A stretch of 64,000 bases of DNA. Source: Nannobrachium achirus (Eukaryota > Chordata > Actinopteri > Myctophiformes > Myctophidae). Positions 21,503 through 32,501 of this stretch are shown one piece after another (the stretch's first letter is position 1; each line of letters opens with the position of its first letter). The translations under genes and the position numbers were made by a program. The notes under the pieces are model-generated. The model was not told where the DNA came from and searched no databases. It saw nothing but the letters and a program-made list of their open reading frames with translations. Where the stretch lies: assembly GCA_963921795.1 (NCBI GenBank), contig OY997642.1, positions 33,885,796 to 33,949,795 on the forward strand. Reading direction: 5' to 3'.

Positions 21503-21580
21503 GCAAATCGTCACAGTCGGGCAGAAACCTTGTACTGTATGTCCAAAACAGTTATCTTTCAGGAAACAGAAAGAACCTGT
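21503..21580 (+). repeat. Left-end fragment of the palindromic MITE
   Basis: AATCGTCACAGTCGGGCAGA followed by AACCTTGTACTGTATGTCCA matches the left end of the elements at 6130 and 22325. No right end follows. Confidence 0.7.
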
Positions 21581-21719
21581 GTTCCAATGGACCCTATGTA
21601 ATTATTTAGTTACAAGCTCTTGTTTTTTTTTTTACTTTAATTTTTATCCCATGATTTTGCAACCCATTTTTCACCCAGTGCCATTGCCTATGTAATCCTG
21701 GGCTCTGCTCTCCCTCTGC

Positions 21720-22110
21720 CGTGCCTGGGGAGACAACGGACTGACCTCATGCTGCCTTCAATGCATGAGTAGTCCAAGTTGTTTCTTTTCACCTGACAGG
21801 GGAGATTTTCCCCGGGATGGACGTAGCGCGTGGAAGGAACACGTTATTCCAACCAGTTCCTTTCCCCTCCATCAAGCGCCCCGGCTGGCCAGGGGGAGGC
21901 ATTATTGAGACCAGGATTACTGCATGTTTTTGTGAGGGTATCAACCCTAGGAGACACGGGGAGAACATGCAAACTCCACACAGAAAGGCCCTATCGCCAA
22001 CCCCACCTAGGGTGTGGGCGCTGATGACACGGAGGGAGAAACACGCCCCCAGCACCCACAGCGTCCCCCGGCGGGAATCGAACCCAGGACCTTCTAGCTG
22101 TGACAAGCTC
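21720..22110. repeat. Dispersed repeat with tRNA-like end
   Basis: GAGAACATGCAAACTCCACA and GGGAATCGAACCCAGGACCT are signature strings of a common vertebrate interspersed repeat. The second contains an inverted Pol III B box (GGTTCGATTCC on the minus strand, about 22074-22084). Frames on both strands across it are not genes. Confidence 0.6.
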
Positions 22111-22324
22111 TTGTTAATACGTTTCATTGTTTAAACATTTATAAAACCCACAGACGCACTTAGCCACTTGGTGTCTCTATTTTGGACGTATAATTGGTTA
22201 AAGTCTTTCACACAAACAAATGAAGGGAAAGAAATGCAGATCTACAAGCTCAAAATAATGTGTCACATCGCAGTATATTGGCTATATTCGCTACCTTTGA
22301 GTGTCACTGTCATAAGAAAAAGTG

Positions 22325-22577
22325 TATATCGTCACTGTTGGGCAGAAACCTTGTATCTCCAAGTTTAAAATGTGTATGTTTTTTCGCAAAGTGAAGCACT
22401 GCTTTATCACACAAGGCCGTCGCACAAAAGTAGTGAAAATAGCTGATCTACAAGCACACAACGCGTTGTGTGCTTGTAGATCGGCTGTTTTCACTAGTTT
22501 AAATCGTTTTTTTAAATGATAAATACAAAACAAACGGTTTTGGACATATGAGGTTTCCACCTGACAACGACGATATA
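22325..22577. mobile_element. Palindromic MITE, copy 2
   Basis: The best-preserved copy. Left end TATATCGTCACTGTTGGGCA, right end CACCTGACAACGACGATATA. The whole element folds on itself, with the centre at 22431-22496 forming a nearly perfect 66-bp palindrome (CACAACGCGTTGTG at its middle). The arms also pair CACAAGGCCGTCGCACAAAA-type sequence less well. TA flanks are visible. It is non-coding and about 250 bp. Confidence 0.85.
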
Positions 22578-22601
22578 TTATAAAATACAATAAACATAAA
22601 A

Positions 22602-22888
22602 AGATGAAACATGGCGATACGAGGTTTCTGCCCCGACAGCGACAAAATCTTTGTACGCGGGTTTGTTTACCTCCTAAGATGGCTCCTGGCTCAGGGAATG
22701 GACCATGAAAATGGCTGCTCTGGTGCCCGCAGCAGTCTATATGGATTGGATAGAGGTTTTCATGTGGCGGTTAGGGCTGCTGGGAAATACACCCCAGGGT
22801 TTGTGCTCTCATTAAGGACAGTGGCTGCGGGCGCTTTTCCACAGCTTCCTGTGGCCACTGACCTCCTTCTCACCCGTGGGCTCGCGGC
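22602..22888. repeat. MITE right-end fragment and flank
   Basis: 22608-22643 (ATGGCGATACGAGGTTTCTG then CCCCGACAGCGAC) is an isolated right end of the palindromic MITE. The following 240 bp show nothing recognisable. Confidence 0.55.
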
Positions 22889-23463
22889 CAGGGGTGTCGC
22901 ACCAAATCCTGGGCCCTGGGTACAAGGATTCACTGCGGGCCTCCCATGAATGTTCTTCATAGGGGGACGGGGTTTATCCCGTTTACACTGGGAACGCATT
23001 ATTACGCTTTATTTTGTGCTTTAACTATTGAAAAATAGCAGATATACAAGCTCACAGCGCGAGCTTGTAGATCTGCTATTTTTGAAATATCTTGAACATA
23101 TAGGTTTTTTGAAAAACCTATGTTTCTATGTCAGTATTGCTCAAACTCCTTCTTGTGAAGGACCCCCATAATGATATGTTATTTGCCCACGGAACCCCAT
23201 CTCAAAATATTTAATTCCAGGAACGCCCCAGAAGCAAGATTTTAGTTACAAATGTTTGCTTAAAAAATTACATTATATTCAAAGATTTGCACAAATTTTC
23301 ACGACTTTTAAAAAATAGCAGATCTACAGCGCGGCACTCGGTGCCGCGCTGTGAGCTTGTATATCTGCTATTTTTTAATAGCTAAAGTATCAAATAGTTA
23401 AGGCCCCTCCAACTTGGGCCCTAGTAACTCAGTCCCACTTTTCCTCCCCTTGTGACGCCCCTG
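22889..23463. mobile_element. hAT-like non-autonomous element with two hairpins
   Basis: Terminal inverted repeats CAGGGGTGTCGCAC and, at the right end, GTGACGCCCCTG. Inside, ATGAATGTTCTTCATAGGGG and TGGGAACGCATTATT are shared with the element at 59121. It contains two GATCTACAAGC-family hairpins (23030-23086 and 23310-23377); the second has a very GC-rich tip (GCGCGGCACTCGGTGCCGCG). The flanks GCTCGCGGC and GCTACACCG do not form a target duplication, unlike the 59121 copy. Confidence 0.7.
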
Positions 23464-23721
23464 GCTACACCGCTGCTCTGCCTAGCCGGCTCCCCGTCAC
23501 TCTCCACCGGTCCCTGAGGTCGTTTGCGTGACATCAACCCCTGACCTTCCAGGCCTTTCACAACCCCTCCCTTCCTGTTGGCGAGCTTGCTAGACCGATC
23601 ACAAACGATGTGCGTCCCAAAATGGCAGTTATGTCCTTGGACTTTCAAGAGAAATGTTTTGACTGTGTCAAAACACACATGTCACAAATGGTCCACAATG
23701 ACAATGCATCTTTATCTTTTT
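23464..23721. other. Unannotated intergenic DNA
   Basis: Nothing recognised. Confidence 0.4.
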
Positions 23722-23930
23722 TTTTAAATATTAGTTTTTTGGCTTTTATTGGATAGGACAGTAGACTGACAGGAAATGGTGGGAGAGACAGGGAGTGACA
23801 TGCAGCAAAGGTCGTCCGGATCGGGAATCAAACCGGCGACACCGTCAGGTATCAATGCCTATGTGGCAATGCCTACAGTATGTGGTATGCGCCTGGACCA
23901 ATAGGCCAGCGGGCACCTCTATCTGGGGAG
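23722..23930 (-). mobile_element. tRNA-derived SINE, copy 3
   Basis: Same body as the SINEs at 14062 and 14287. On the minus strand: A-box-like TGGCCTATTGG, B-box-like GGTTTGATTCC with one change, and a T-rich plus-strand end at 23715-23740 as the tail. Confidence 0.8.
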
Positions 23931-23959
23931 AGTTTGAGCAAAATAATGACACAAACCAC

Positions 23960-24400
23960 TAGGGATGGGTATCGTCTGCGATACTTTTAATGGTATCGAT
24001 CGCATGACGTCGATACTATCGGGTATCGGTTCATGTAAAAACGAACGATACCTAGTTTCGATACTCTGGAACGCACCCCTGGCCGGTCGCATCTGTAACA
24101 GTTGGGCTACTGAGAGTTTAATGACTGCTTTAGTAGGCTACACTCGTTACTGTAGAAAATAGCCGACAATAGCCTATAATGTTTATTATTATGATGATTA
24201 TCCAACGTCTATACTCTCCGCTCTGCCACACTGTGTGATCATCATCATCACCTCTGCTCTACCGCAGCAGCCAGCGAGTCACCACTCTTTCCGCGTTGAA
24301 GTTAAACTTAAATAAAAGGTATCGAAAAGGGTATCGTATCGATTCCCAGGTATCGAAAAATGTATCGCATCGATTCAAAGGTGGACGATACCCATCCCTA
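23960..24400. mobile_element. hAT-like MITE with 8-bp target duplication
   Basis: TIRs TAGGGATGGGTATCGTC / GACGATACCCATCCCTA. The element is flanked on both sides by CAAACCAC (23952-23959 and 24401-24408), the 8-bp target duplication expected of hAT. The interior is rich in ATCGATAC/GTATCGAT subrepeats in both orientations. Non-coding, 441 bp. Confidence 0.9.
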
Positions 24401-25179
24401 CAAACCACCCTGTCTAATACTATCATCTATCATTCATCACTTTTAACTCATCCAGTTCCCGGAATCACCACATGAGGGCGCCCAATGGCCAGAGCGCTGT
24501 ATATGCACAAGCCGTGCGCAGCCATGAAACGCCTGAACACTTTCCTTTGTGTCATGAACAGGAACAGGATGAAGTTAGCTTGAAGTTAGCTATTGGCTAC
24601 CAAGCATTTTAGAAGCCCAATTTTCGGCACCTTGCGCACCTCATGGATAGGCATGGAACAGAGAAAATGAGCTCTAAAGATCCTGGATTGCATTGGAGTG
24701 GACGGCAAATATCGGCTGCGCGACGCTCTCACGGGCCTATGTAAACAGATCGCGGCCGGCGGCCGGCTCGAAAATTTAGCCCGGTGCTTCGGTAAGGCCT
24801 CTGGGTGTTTAAATAATTTTATATAAAAAGCCGAACTAGTTCGGGATCGGCACACCGGCCGATCAAAAGGCCGAAATAAAGCCGAACTAGTTCAGGATCG
24901 GCACAATAAGAGTTAATATGAATTTCTTGAAGCCAGCACAATTATTCATTGAAACCACCTGTTCTGTTAAGGCTTTCATTGAACCTGTACACAGTAAAGG
25001 GCTTTACACACTGGGGAGCATGAAAAATCAACGATCCAAAAGTGCGCAGACGCAAACTATTCATACAGTTGATACTACACTCATACAGGTTGATGCTTTA
25101 TTCACATGAAACATTCTTCGAAGGCAACGTCTATCTTGAAAGGACGGCAGAATAATAACATTGCTTAGTTTGCTCTTAA
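24401..25179. other. Intergenic DNA with a short direct repeat
   Basis: AGCCGAACTAGTTCGGGATC followed by GGCACA occurs twice about 50 bp apart (about 24832 and 24881) and in related form, inverted, at about 9757-9787. No gene is recognised. Confidence 0.4.
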
Positions 25180-25818
25180 GGGGAGCACGCACTGGACGCG
25201 GTTGGCTGCGCAGCGTCGCGTCACGGTATCGACGCATGTGAAGTGCCGCACGGTAACCCCAACTGGATGCGGCGCGCTGCCACACAGCACATCCATTTCC
25301 CCCGGTGGGGAGAACCATGGGAGAACGGCAACGCTGGAAAAATAGAACAGCAGCGTATCGGTGCGGCAGGCGAGGCGGCAGACCCACGGCCGCGCGCGTC
25401 TGACGCCGCCGGTGTGGGTTAGTTCATTGACAATAATGGGGCCGTATGTTTTGCCGCGCCGCTTCCGCGCCGCCTCCACGCCAACTCCGCGTCCGGTGTG
25501 TGTTCCCCTTTATCCTCCCTGGACACACTGGACACGGAGGCAGTGCGGCAGCGGCGCGTCGCCCCATTATTTTCAATTAACTAACCCACACCGGCGGTGT
25601 CAGAGCGCGCAGCCGCGGGTCTGCCGCGCCGATAAGCCACTGTTCTATTTTTCCAGCGGTGCCGCGCGGTGAACATGTTCTCCCATGATTCTCCCCACCG
25701 GGGGAAATGGATGTGCTGTGTGGCAGCGCGCTGCATCCAGTTGTGGTTACCGCGTGGCACTTCACGTGCGCCGATACCGCGACGCTGCGCAGCCGCCCGC
25801 GTCCAGTGTGTGCTCCCC
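25180..25818. mobile_element. GC-rich fold-back element flanked by TTAA
   Basis: TTAA lies on both sides (25176-25179 and 25819-25822). The ends are inverted: GGGGAGCACGCACTGGACGC and GCGTCCAGTGTGTGCTCCCC. The whole 639 bp is an imperfect palindrome (for example CCCCGGTGGGGAGAACCATG against CATGATTCTCCCCACCGGGG). Near its middle a further terminal-type sequence, GCGTCCGGTGTGTGTTCCCC (about 25492-25511), suggests it arose as two head-to-head copies of a unit of about 330 bp. All open frames in it are palindrome by-products. Confidence 0.75.
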
Positions 25819-26880
25819 TTAAGCCATTTCTCCAGCTGTTTCCTCCCTGCTGTGGTTCATTATGGCCACAAGACAAGCTAAGAAGTGAAGAGGATGTCAC
25901 CTGAGTGACAAAGTTCTCCACTAAAGGCAGTTAATCATTGATCAAGAAAACATTATCATGGACTTGGGGTGCTATAGACTTAAGCCTGAAGTGCACAGAC
26001 AAATATCAATAAAAAAGCCCCAGATCTTTTAATCAACCACGTTGAACCCTACCGTCCCTATTCTGGGGGGCGAACAACACGTCTGCAGCGCGTTGTGAGC
26101 CTGTAGATCAGCTATTTTCGGTGAAGAGGTTTGGTGTATGGGGAAAAAGAGCAGACCAAGTGCGGGGCCAAAGGGGGGTCCCTGCTACACATCTCTCTCT
26201 CAGCTAAGGGGTCCTTGGCCTGCAAACACTGAAGAGCCCTGCGGGACATGGGTCAACACAGTGTAATGTTTAAGAGCTTATAGTCATACTGTGTAACATT
26301 CATTTTAGTCATCTTTTTCGTGACACCTCTAGTTGTCTATATAGAAATACAGCTCAAAATGGAATGCTGGGTCCTAGCACCAGAGGATATTTTGGTATGC
26401 AACAACAAGTTGTCAGAAATGGCATTTATTTACTTTACAACACATAAATACAGTTTCTTTGTTTTGCTTGAGAGTGGACTTTGGGGGGGAAATGATCGTT
26501 CTCTGTGTACGTTGCACCTCTAAAACCTACGGAGGCTTATTTGTGATCGTATTTCACAACATTTATACATGTAGGAGGAATGGTTTTGGTGCAGTGCACG
26601 CCTGCACGCATGATTGGTAGATTGAGATATCAGACCAGTCCTCATCAGCGCCGCCCATACTTATGCCTGCAGGCAATACCCTACTAGTATGCAATTAGAT
26701 TATACTTGCACACTACACGCACTGTGTGCACGCGTACGCACGCACGCACGCACGCACACAATTTCCACTCTCCAATTGTACTCCCCCATGCAGCATTTTC
26801 GCCCTCAGACATCAATGGCACTCGCTTCCCCCATTTGTGTGAGTGAGCACCAACACAGGGACAACTATCACATGCACACA

Positions 26881-26888
<8 letters not shown>
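25819..26888. other. Intergenic DNA with repeat fragments
   Basis: 26082-26120 is a half hairpin (GCGCGTTGTGAGCCTGTAGA then TCAGCTATTTTC). 26162-26235 is a second copy of the right end of the composite element at 14893-17204 (GGGGGTCCCTGC..CTAAGGGGTCCTTGGCCTG). Nothing else is recognised. Confidence 0.5.

Positions 26889-26940
<52 letters not shown>
26889..26940 (+). repeat. (CA)n microsatellite
   Basis: A pure CA run of 52 bp preceded by GCGCG. Confidence 0.97.
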
Positions 26941-26942
<2 letters not shown>

Positions 26943-27922
26943 CCCTGTAGGTATAAGGTTCCAGTTGGTATCTCTCTGTGTCTTTAAGCGCAGGTTTGAT
27001 GCCCTAGTCTCCTGGTATCCAACCCCCACTCTCTCTGCATCCCCCCAGGCCCTTTTCATGTGTGAGTGTGTATACCGTGTGTGTGTGCATGTGTTTGTGT
27101 GTAATGGGGCTATCGAACCAAGACAGCATTGTCTTTCTCCACTGGGATTTCTTAGTCAAACACATTCACATTTACTCAACCATTTATTACACAGACCCCA
27201 AAATGAAAGGCGGTAAGTAAGCCACGCACACAAACACTTCAGGAGCATCCCACAAAACGCACATCTACAAACCTTTCAGTTGTGCAGGTTTGTGACTCTA
27301 AAAAAGAAACAAAGCCAAGAGGGGGGTTTTCTTTGTCCCATAGACAGAACTACTGATCATTGTAAATGCTCTGATTGCGTCTCGTTCCGCTGGAGGTGAA
27401 AACTCCAGTCAGTCTGCATCAGGTTGTGTGTTCCTTGGGCACACGTGTGTGAGAGAGAGAGAGAAAGAGAGAAAGGCGGAGAGGAGAAAAGACAGCAGGC
27501 AGCAGGGACAAACCCGTCAGCCACACAGATCACATCAGGTCTGTCGGTACACATTGGAGCACAGCAAGCCTGATGGGATATGCCCCCCAGGGGTGCGAAG
27601 CAGGCCAGCAACAAGATGACATACAGACGGATGGAAGAACAGAGGACAGCAGGATGCTGCCTTTATTGCACACTTATGTAGAGAACGTTCCCATAAGATA
27701 TACACCCAATTGTGAATGATCACATCATGGCAAGTGTGTAGGGTTTGCATAATGTGCAAAGGATGTTGGTTACACATTGCGTGGACACTTAAACACACAC
27801 AGACATTTTCAATGGGATCTATGATTGCATACAAGCGGAGATGAACATATTACTGGCATGGATACTTCTGTTTGCACAGACACTCACACTTGTTACAGTA
27901 CACAGTCATACACGTGTGTGCA

Positions 27923-27926
<4 letters not shown>
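26941..27926. other. Unannotated intergenic DNA
   Basis: No exon or mobile element is recognised between the two CA repeats. There is a short GA-rich run at 27450-27470. Confidence 0.4.

Positions 27927-27994
<68 letters not shown>
27927..27994 (+). repeat. (CA)n microsatellite
   Basis: 68 bp of CA followed by two CACAGACACAC units. Confidence 0.97.
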
Positions 27995-27996
<2 letters not shown>

Positions 27997-28514
27997 ACAG
28001 ACACACCACAGACACACATACACACGGTACATTCGTCCATGTAGCATGGATCTAGCACCAGATAACCTACATCTCAAACAACAAGGCACATATGTTGATG
28101 TGAAACGTGAAGGCATGATGTTTATGAGCAGTACACGATGCATATGCTTGTGCGTGTGGGTAAATGCACAGACACGCTTGGGTACATATGTCCGCAGGGG
28201 GCAAAACGGGAAATAGACACTTCTCTTCATGGCTGTTCTTTAATTGGGGCATTTATTGTTTTGTGGTGGTGTTTACTTCATTAAATTAAGAAATGCAGCG
28301 GGTTTCAAGGTTTATATAAGCAGAATTATGCTTTCAGCCATTAAGTTGCAAATTAACATATCTTCATGTCTGTGGGACATGCCACTTGAAGATGCTCTTA
28401 CATTTTCACACTAATCAGTTTGACTTCAACGTGTTTGGATTTCAGTTTGATTTGCTTTCTTCACAAATATTACTCCCCCCTGGCAGTATGTGCATGCTTG
28501 GTTTGTGTGAAGAT

Positions 28515-28516
<2 letters not shown>
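27995..28516. other. Unannotated intergenic DNA
   Basis: Nothing recognised. Confidence 0.4.

Positions 28517-28608
<92 letters not shown>
28517..28608 (+). repeat. (GT)n microsatellite
   Basis: 92 bp of uninterrupted GT. Confidence 0.97.
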
Positions 28609-28609
<1 letters not shown>

Positions 28610-29198
28610 GAAGAGCCTGTGTGTGTGCATGCGTGCGTGTTACTTAAATACAGAATACCTTCATGTTAGCCCAGCCATTTTCAATAAGTCAGAATTTGTA
28701 CACTGTGTGAGTGTGTGTGTATACGTAGGTACGTACCTGTGTGTGCGTACGCGTATGCTTGTGTGCAGGGTAGGGGTGGGGGTAGAGGGGTTGCAGTGAG
28801 GATTTACAAGGACAAAATGAACTAATGTTGAATATTCCATATTGGTTTTAGTGTAATTCTTTTCTAATTCTTAGTTTATTCAATTTCATCTCCTTGAGGC
28901 TGCTAGGTATGGAAATGAGGTCTGATTTTCTTTCTTTTTTTTCTCCCCCCTTCCATTTTTGCGCCTGTGTAAATTGCAGCTATCACCTCGAGCCTTTTGA
29001 ACAAGATTACCCAGATGGCCTTGCGTGATGTGCCTGAAGTTTTTTATTTCCCTCCTTTCCCCCTGCATGCTTCTCCTTCTCGGCTGCAGGGAAACTGAGA
29101 GAGAGAGCTGGGAAGCCTCCTGAAGGCTCCGGGCGCAGCCAGCAGGCTGCAGCTGTGGCAACGAACAAGAGAGATCTGGGGGGAAGGAGAAGAGTTAG

Positions 29199-29200
<2 letters not shown>
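28609..29200. other. Intergenic DNA; possible conserved non-coding block
   Basis: About 28840-29160 is repeat-free with mixed AT- and GC-rich segments (TTAGTTTATTCAATTTCATC; CCTGAAGGCTCCGGGCGCAG). It looks like constrained non-coding DNA but is unverified. No exon is seen. Confidence 0.3.
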
Positions 29201-29262
<62 letters not shown>

Positions 29263-29310
29263 GCGTGCATGCGTTTGTGCGTGCGTGCGTGTGTGCGCGC
29301 GTGCGACTGT
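29201..29310 (+). repeat. (GT)n microsatellite with GCGT extension
   Basis: 56 bp of pure GT, then GCGTGC-type units. Confidence 0.95.
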
Positions 29311-29775
29311 GTGTGTGACTTGTACAGGGTACGTCAGGGAAGTTGGGGGGGGGGGGGACTAAACCCGGACCAGACCATGCCAGGCATTGTGAACACTACT
29401 CCCTACCTGGCTCCATGTGTCCATGCAGGAGCCAGTGTAACCCTTGATGAAGGAAAGAAGAATACTCAGTGTTAGTTGTTGAACTCTGGGAGAGAGTACA
29501 TTCTTTTACACACTGAGGATCTTACTGTGCCGCGTTTGGTCGGTGAACAGCAGGCACGTGCACACATAGACATCAAAGGTGGCTTGAGCCCTTGCCCTTT
29601 TATCCGTCTGTAAGAAGTGCCCTCTCTCCAGACCATGAATGCCATACCCGAAGGCATAGAATTGCCTTGTTCAATCTCTTCTGAATTTGAATGCAGCATC
29701 TTATGTTGAAAGAATTGCCCTCGCTGTCCAGAAATCCACACATCTCCAGTATTGCCTTTTTTATGCTTAGTTTAG
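29311..29775. other. Unannotated intergenic DNA
   Basis: Nothing recognised apart from a G homopolymer of about 13 at 29345. Confidence 0.4.
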
Positions 29776-29855
29776 TGTGAAATAACTAGCCGACCTCCAA
29801 GCTTACAACGCTTCGCAGCGCGACGTGTTGTGAGCTTGGAGGTCTGCTATTTTCA
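29776..29855. repeat. Hairpin of the GATCTACAAGC family, doubly compensated copy
   Basis: The left arm has GACCTCCAAGCTTACAACGC and the right arm GTTGTGAGCTTGGAGGTC. Relative to the family, two stem positions changed on one side (T to C, A to C) and the partners changed to match (A to G, T to G), so the stem stays paired. Confidence 0.85.
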
Positions 29856-29939
29856 ATATTTTCACCACAAGGCCCTTTTAGTAATTTCAGCCCATGCCTC
29901 TCCAACATTCTCTGCACGTCCCTGGTGAACAGGTACAGT

Positions 29940-30739
29940 CAGGGTTCGAGTTATGCGGGGGCCAGTGGGAGCTTAGCTCCCATAGTTAAAGTCTGGGACC
30001 CCATAGTCAACAACCCCCTTTGGGGTCTCTTTTTTTCTAAGTGTGTTTTTTTTTTTTTTTTTATGTTCCATTGGAAGAATTTATATTATTTATGTTAACT
30101 AGATATACTAAATAAACATGTTAGACAGTAAGACTGAACAATGACATCACACCGTTTAATCCTACTATTAATTTTATTATTATAAATCAGGCGCATTTAA
30201 TGTGGGGTGTGAGTCTTCCTTTACCGTCCGGGTTATAACACACTCGCTGCAATGGTTCCTACCTTTCCCCCAGCTGGATGCAGACCTACCCAGCTGCGTG
30301 GTCTTGCCATGGCCTGGGCATAGGCTAAGCTAGGAACCACTGCATCGAGTCTTTGCACTTCTAGCCACGGCCCGGACGGCAAAGGAAGGCGGACACGCCG
30401 GAGAGCAACAAAACAACCAAACAAAACAACGCTGTCTTAGCAAGACCATACCCGAGGGAAGTAGGGGTGCTGGGGGTGCGGCCGCACCCCCTCCCCCACG
30501 TCCCACCGCACCCCCTAAAGGGGGGTTGGGGGGAAAATATTGCCGATCGGCAAGTAGAGGCTCTGACATCAGTGGCGTGAAGTAGGAGCTATTGGCTACT
30601 TCTATTTCCAGTACAATTTCAAAATAAACATGTGTAACTATGGGGGCCACCCCCATAACTATGGGGGCCCTATTTTTCGGCGGCGCGTTCGGCGCCGCTA
30701 GAGGGACCCCATAGCTCTCGGCGTATAACTCGAACTCTG
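29940..30739. mobile_element. hAT-like non-autonomous element with 8-bp target duplication
   Basis: TIRs CAGGGTTCGAGTTATGCG / CGTATAACTCGAACTCTG; flanked by GGTACAGT at 29932-29939 and 30740-30747. It is 800 bp without transposase. The interior shows AACTATGGGGGCCACCCCCA-type palindromes near 30635-30670, a GGCGGCGCG/CGCCGCT hairpin near 30680, and GGGTGCGGCCGCACCCCC near 30473, perhaps from a nested element. Confidence 0.9.
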
Positions 30740-30747
30740 GGTACAGT

Positions 30748-31499
30748 ACAGGAACGGGGGGGACTGTTGCAGCTGCATCAATCCGTACGTGCATTTATGT
30801 AAACACGCGGACGACATGTGGCCAATCCTATTAGTGACGCCTAGCGATTCAAACTAAACAACAAGAAGAACAACACAGAAATCAAATCCCTTCGCTGGTT
30901 GCTCAGTAGCCAGTGGGGGGGTACTGTATGTGTGCCATGGTAAATACCTGCCGTCTGTCCAGGTGATCGCTGTTGTGTGACTGTTGGGAGTTTCCGTCGT
31001 CGAGTTCGCACTCACCGCATGGTGGACATAATCTGCTGTTGTTTCTTTTTTTCCCTCTGCCCTGAGGAGGAATATAATTTTAATACATTAAGGTGGTGCG
31101 GAGATGGGGAATTATGCAGGGTTAAAATGTTCACCTGTTTATTATTCCGACATGCGACAGCCCCCCCTCCTCCCCCCTCCTCCCCCCCTACCACACTAAT
31201 CTCCAGCAGAACACACCCAGCTCCCTGATCGCTGATCTTGGCTCGGAGGCAACCGGGAGAGGAGATTCTCACCTGAGATAAGGTGAGGAGAGGAGCAGCA
31301 GGAAGGGGAACAGAGGAGATGCATGCTTTGCATCATCCAAAACACTTCCAATGAATACGACATGAAAAATATATATATATATATACTTTGAATTAAGTGA
31401 TATTCCACTTCTTCCTGTGATTAAAAGCATGCCCCATGCTCTGGCGCTCGAGGCATTTTCTTTTAGTACATTTTCTTTTGCACTGTGCACTTTGCGCAC
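30748..31499. other. Unannotated intergenic DNA
   Basis: No exon recognised. There is a CCCCCCTCCTCC tract near 31160 and a short (AT)n run at 31370-31384. Confidence 0.4.
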
Positions 31500-31518
31500 A
31501 CGCACGCACGCACACACG

Positions 31519-31596
<78 letters not shown>
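31500..31596 (+). repeat. (CA)n microsatellite
   Basis: CGCA units followed by about 75 bp of pure CA. Confidence 0.97.
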
Positions 31597-31597
<1 letters not shown>

Positions 31598-32447
31598 GTT
31601 ATGCGGGAACGCCTACTGAGTGGCAAAAACTACTTGCTAGCCTTGACCTCCAAACAGAAAAGTCCTATCTGATTGCATTAAACAACGTTAAACGAAGTTC
31701 AACTCACTTTGCCACTCACTTTGCCACTCGATATGCCATTCACTTTATGCATGCGCATACCCTCTATACATTTTAAGAATGAACCCTCAACCCAGTCCCT
31801 TTTTCAATGGCCAAATGTGATGTGATGATGTGCCACAAATAAAGAAGCAGAAGATATCTTCATTATTTTGATAGCAGCAGCTGTTGAGGATTCTGCTGCC
31901 AACTAGCCAACTAGCTCGCTGTCGCTGTTTGTTTTCAGACCCTCTATTTGTTTGTTTTGTTAAGGTTTTGTTCTCTATCATAATGAATCACTTTTTTTTT
32001 CATCTTGTTCTTATTTATTCTCATGGCTGGAGGTTAGAATGTGGTGGTTGATGAGGGGCTGAAATGAACTGAGCCTTAGCCTTAGCCTGGGGGCTAGTGC
32101 ATATCTTAGCATAAGTGATGGCCGACCGGAGGGCGAGAGCCTCACTGAGAGCGCCCCCAGGACAGCGTCTCTGACAGATCATGTATTTATAGGTCTGTTG
32201 AAAGACCTCTATTGTGTCCCACATAGCCTCAGAGCATGTCTGTCCTCTGTATTATAATAAAGCCCCTGGCCTTACTGCTATGATGGATGGGTGGCCCTCG
32301 AATGGCAAGCTCCAGAATCATTAGAGCACTCGTAACACGCAGGTCTGCCCACGTGAAAGGGGCTGGGGCGGGGAGGGGTGCTACTGGTGAGCAATACAGT
32401 ACAGTAGAGGCCTTTTAATCAAGGCTAGGTAGCCCTTATTAATTCTT

Positions 32448-32451
<4 letters not shown>
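31597..32451. other. Intergenic DNA
   Basis: No gene. 32030-32290 is repeat-free and could be conserved non-coding DNA, but this is not tested. Confidence 0.35.

Positions 32452-32497
<46 letters not shown>
32452..32497 (+). repeat. (GA)n microsatellite
   Basis: 46 bp of pure GA. Confidence 0.97.

Positions 32498-32501
<4 letters not shown>

Noticed and set aside
22880-23472. 8-bp target duplication for the hAT-like element at 22889
   Set aside because: The flanks GCTCGCGGC and GCTACACCG agree only in their first three bases.
25165-25921. Several overlapping frames of about 100 codons on both strands
   Set aside because: They lie in a GC-rich palindromic element, where mirrored frames are expected, and show no domain.
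30330-30794. A 154-codon minus-strand frame
   Set aside because: It overlaps the TIR and interior of the hAT-like element at 29940-30739, is Pro/Ala-rich and matches no transposase or host domain I know.
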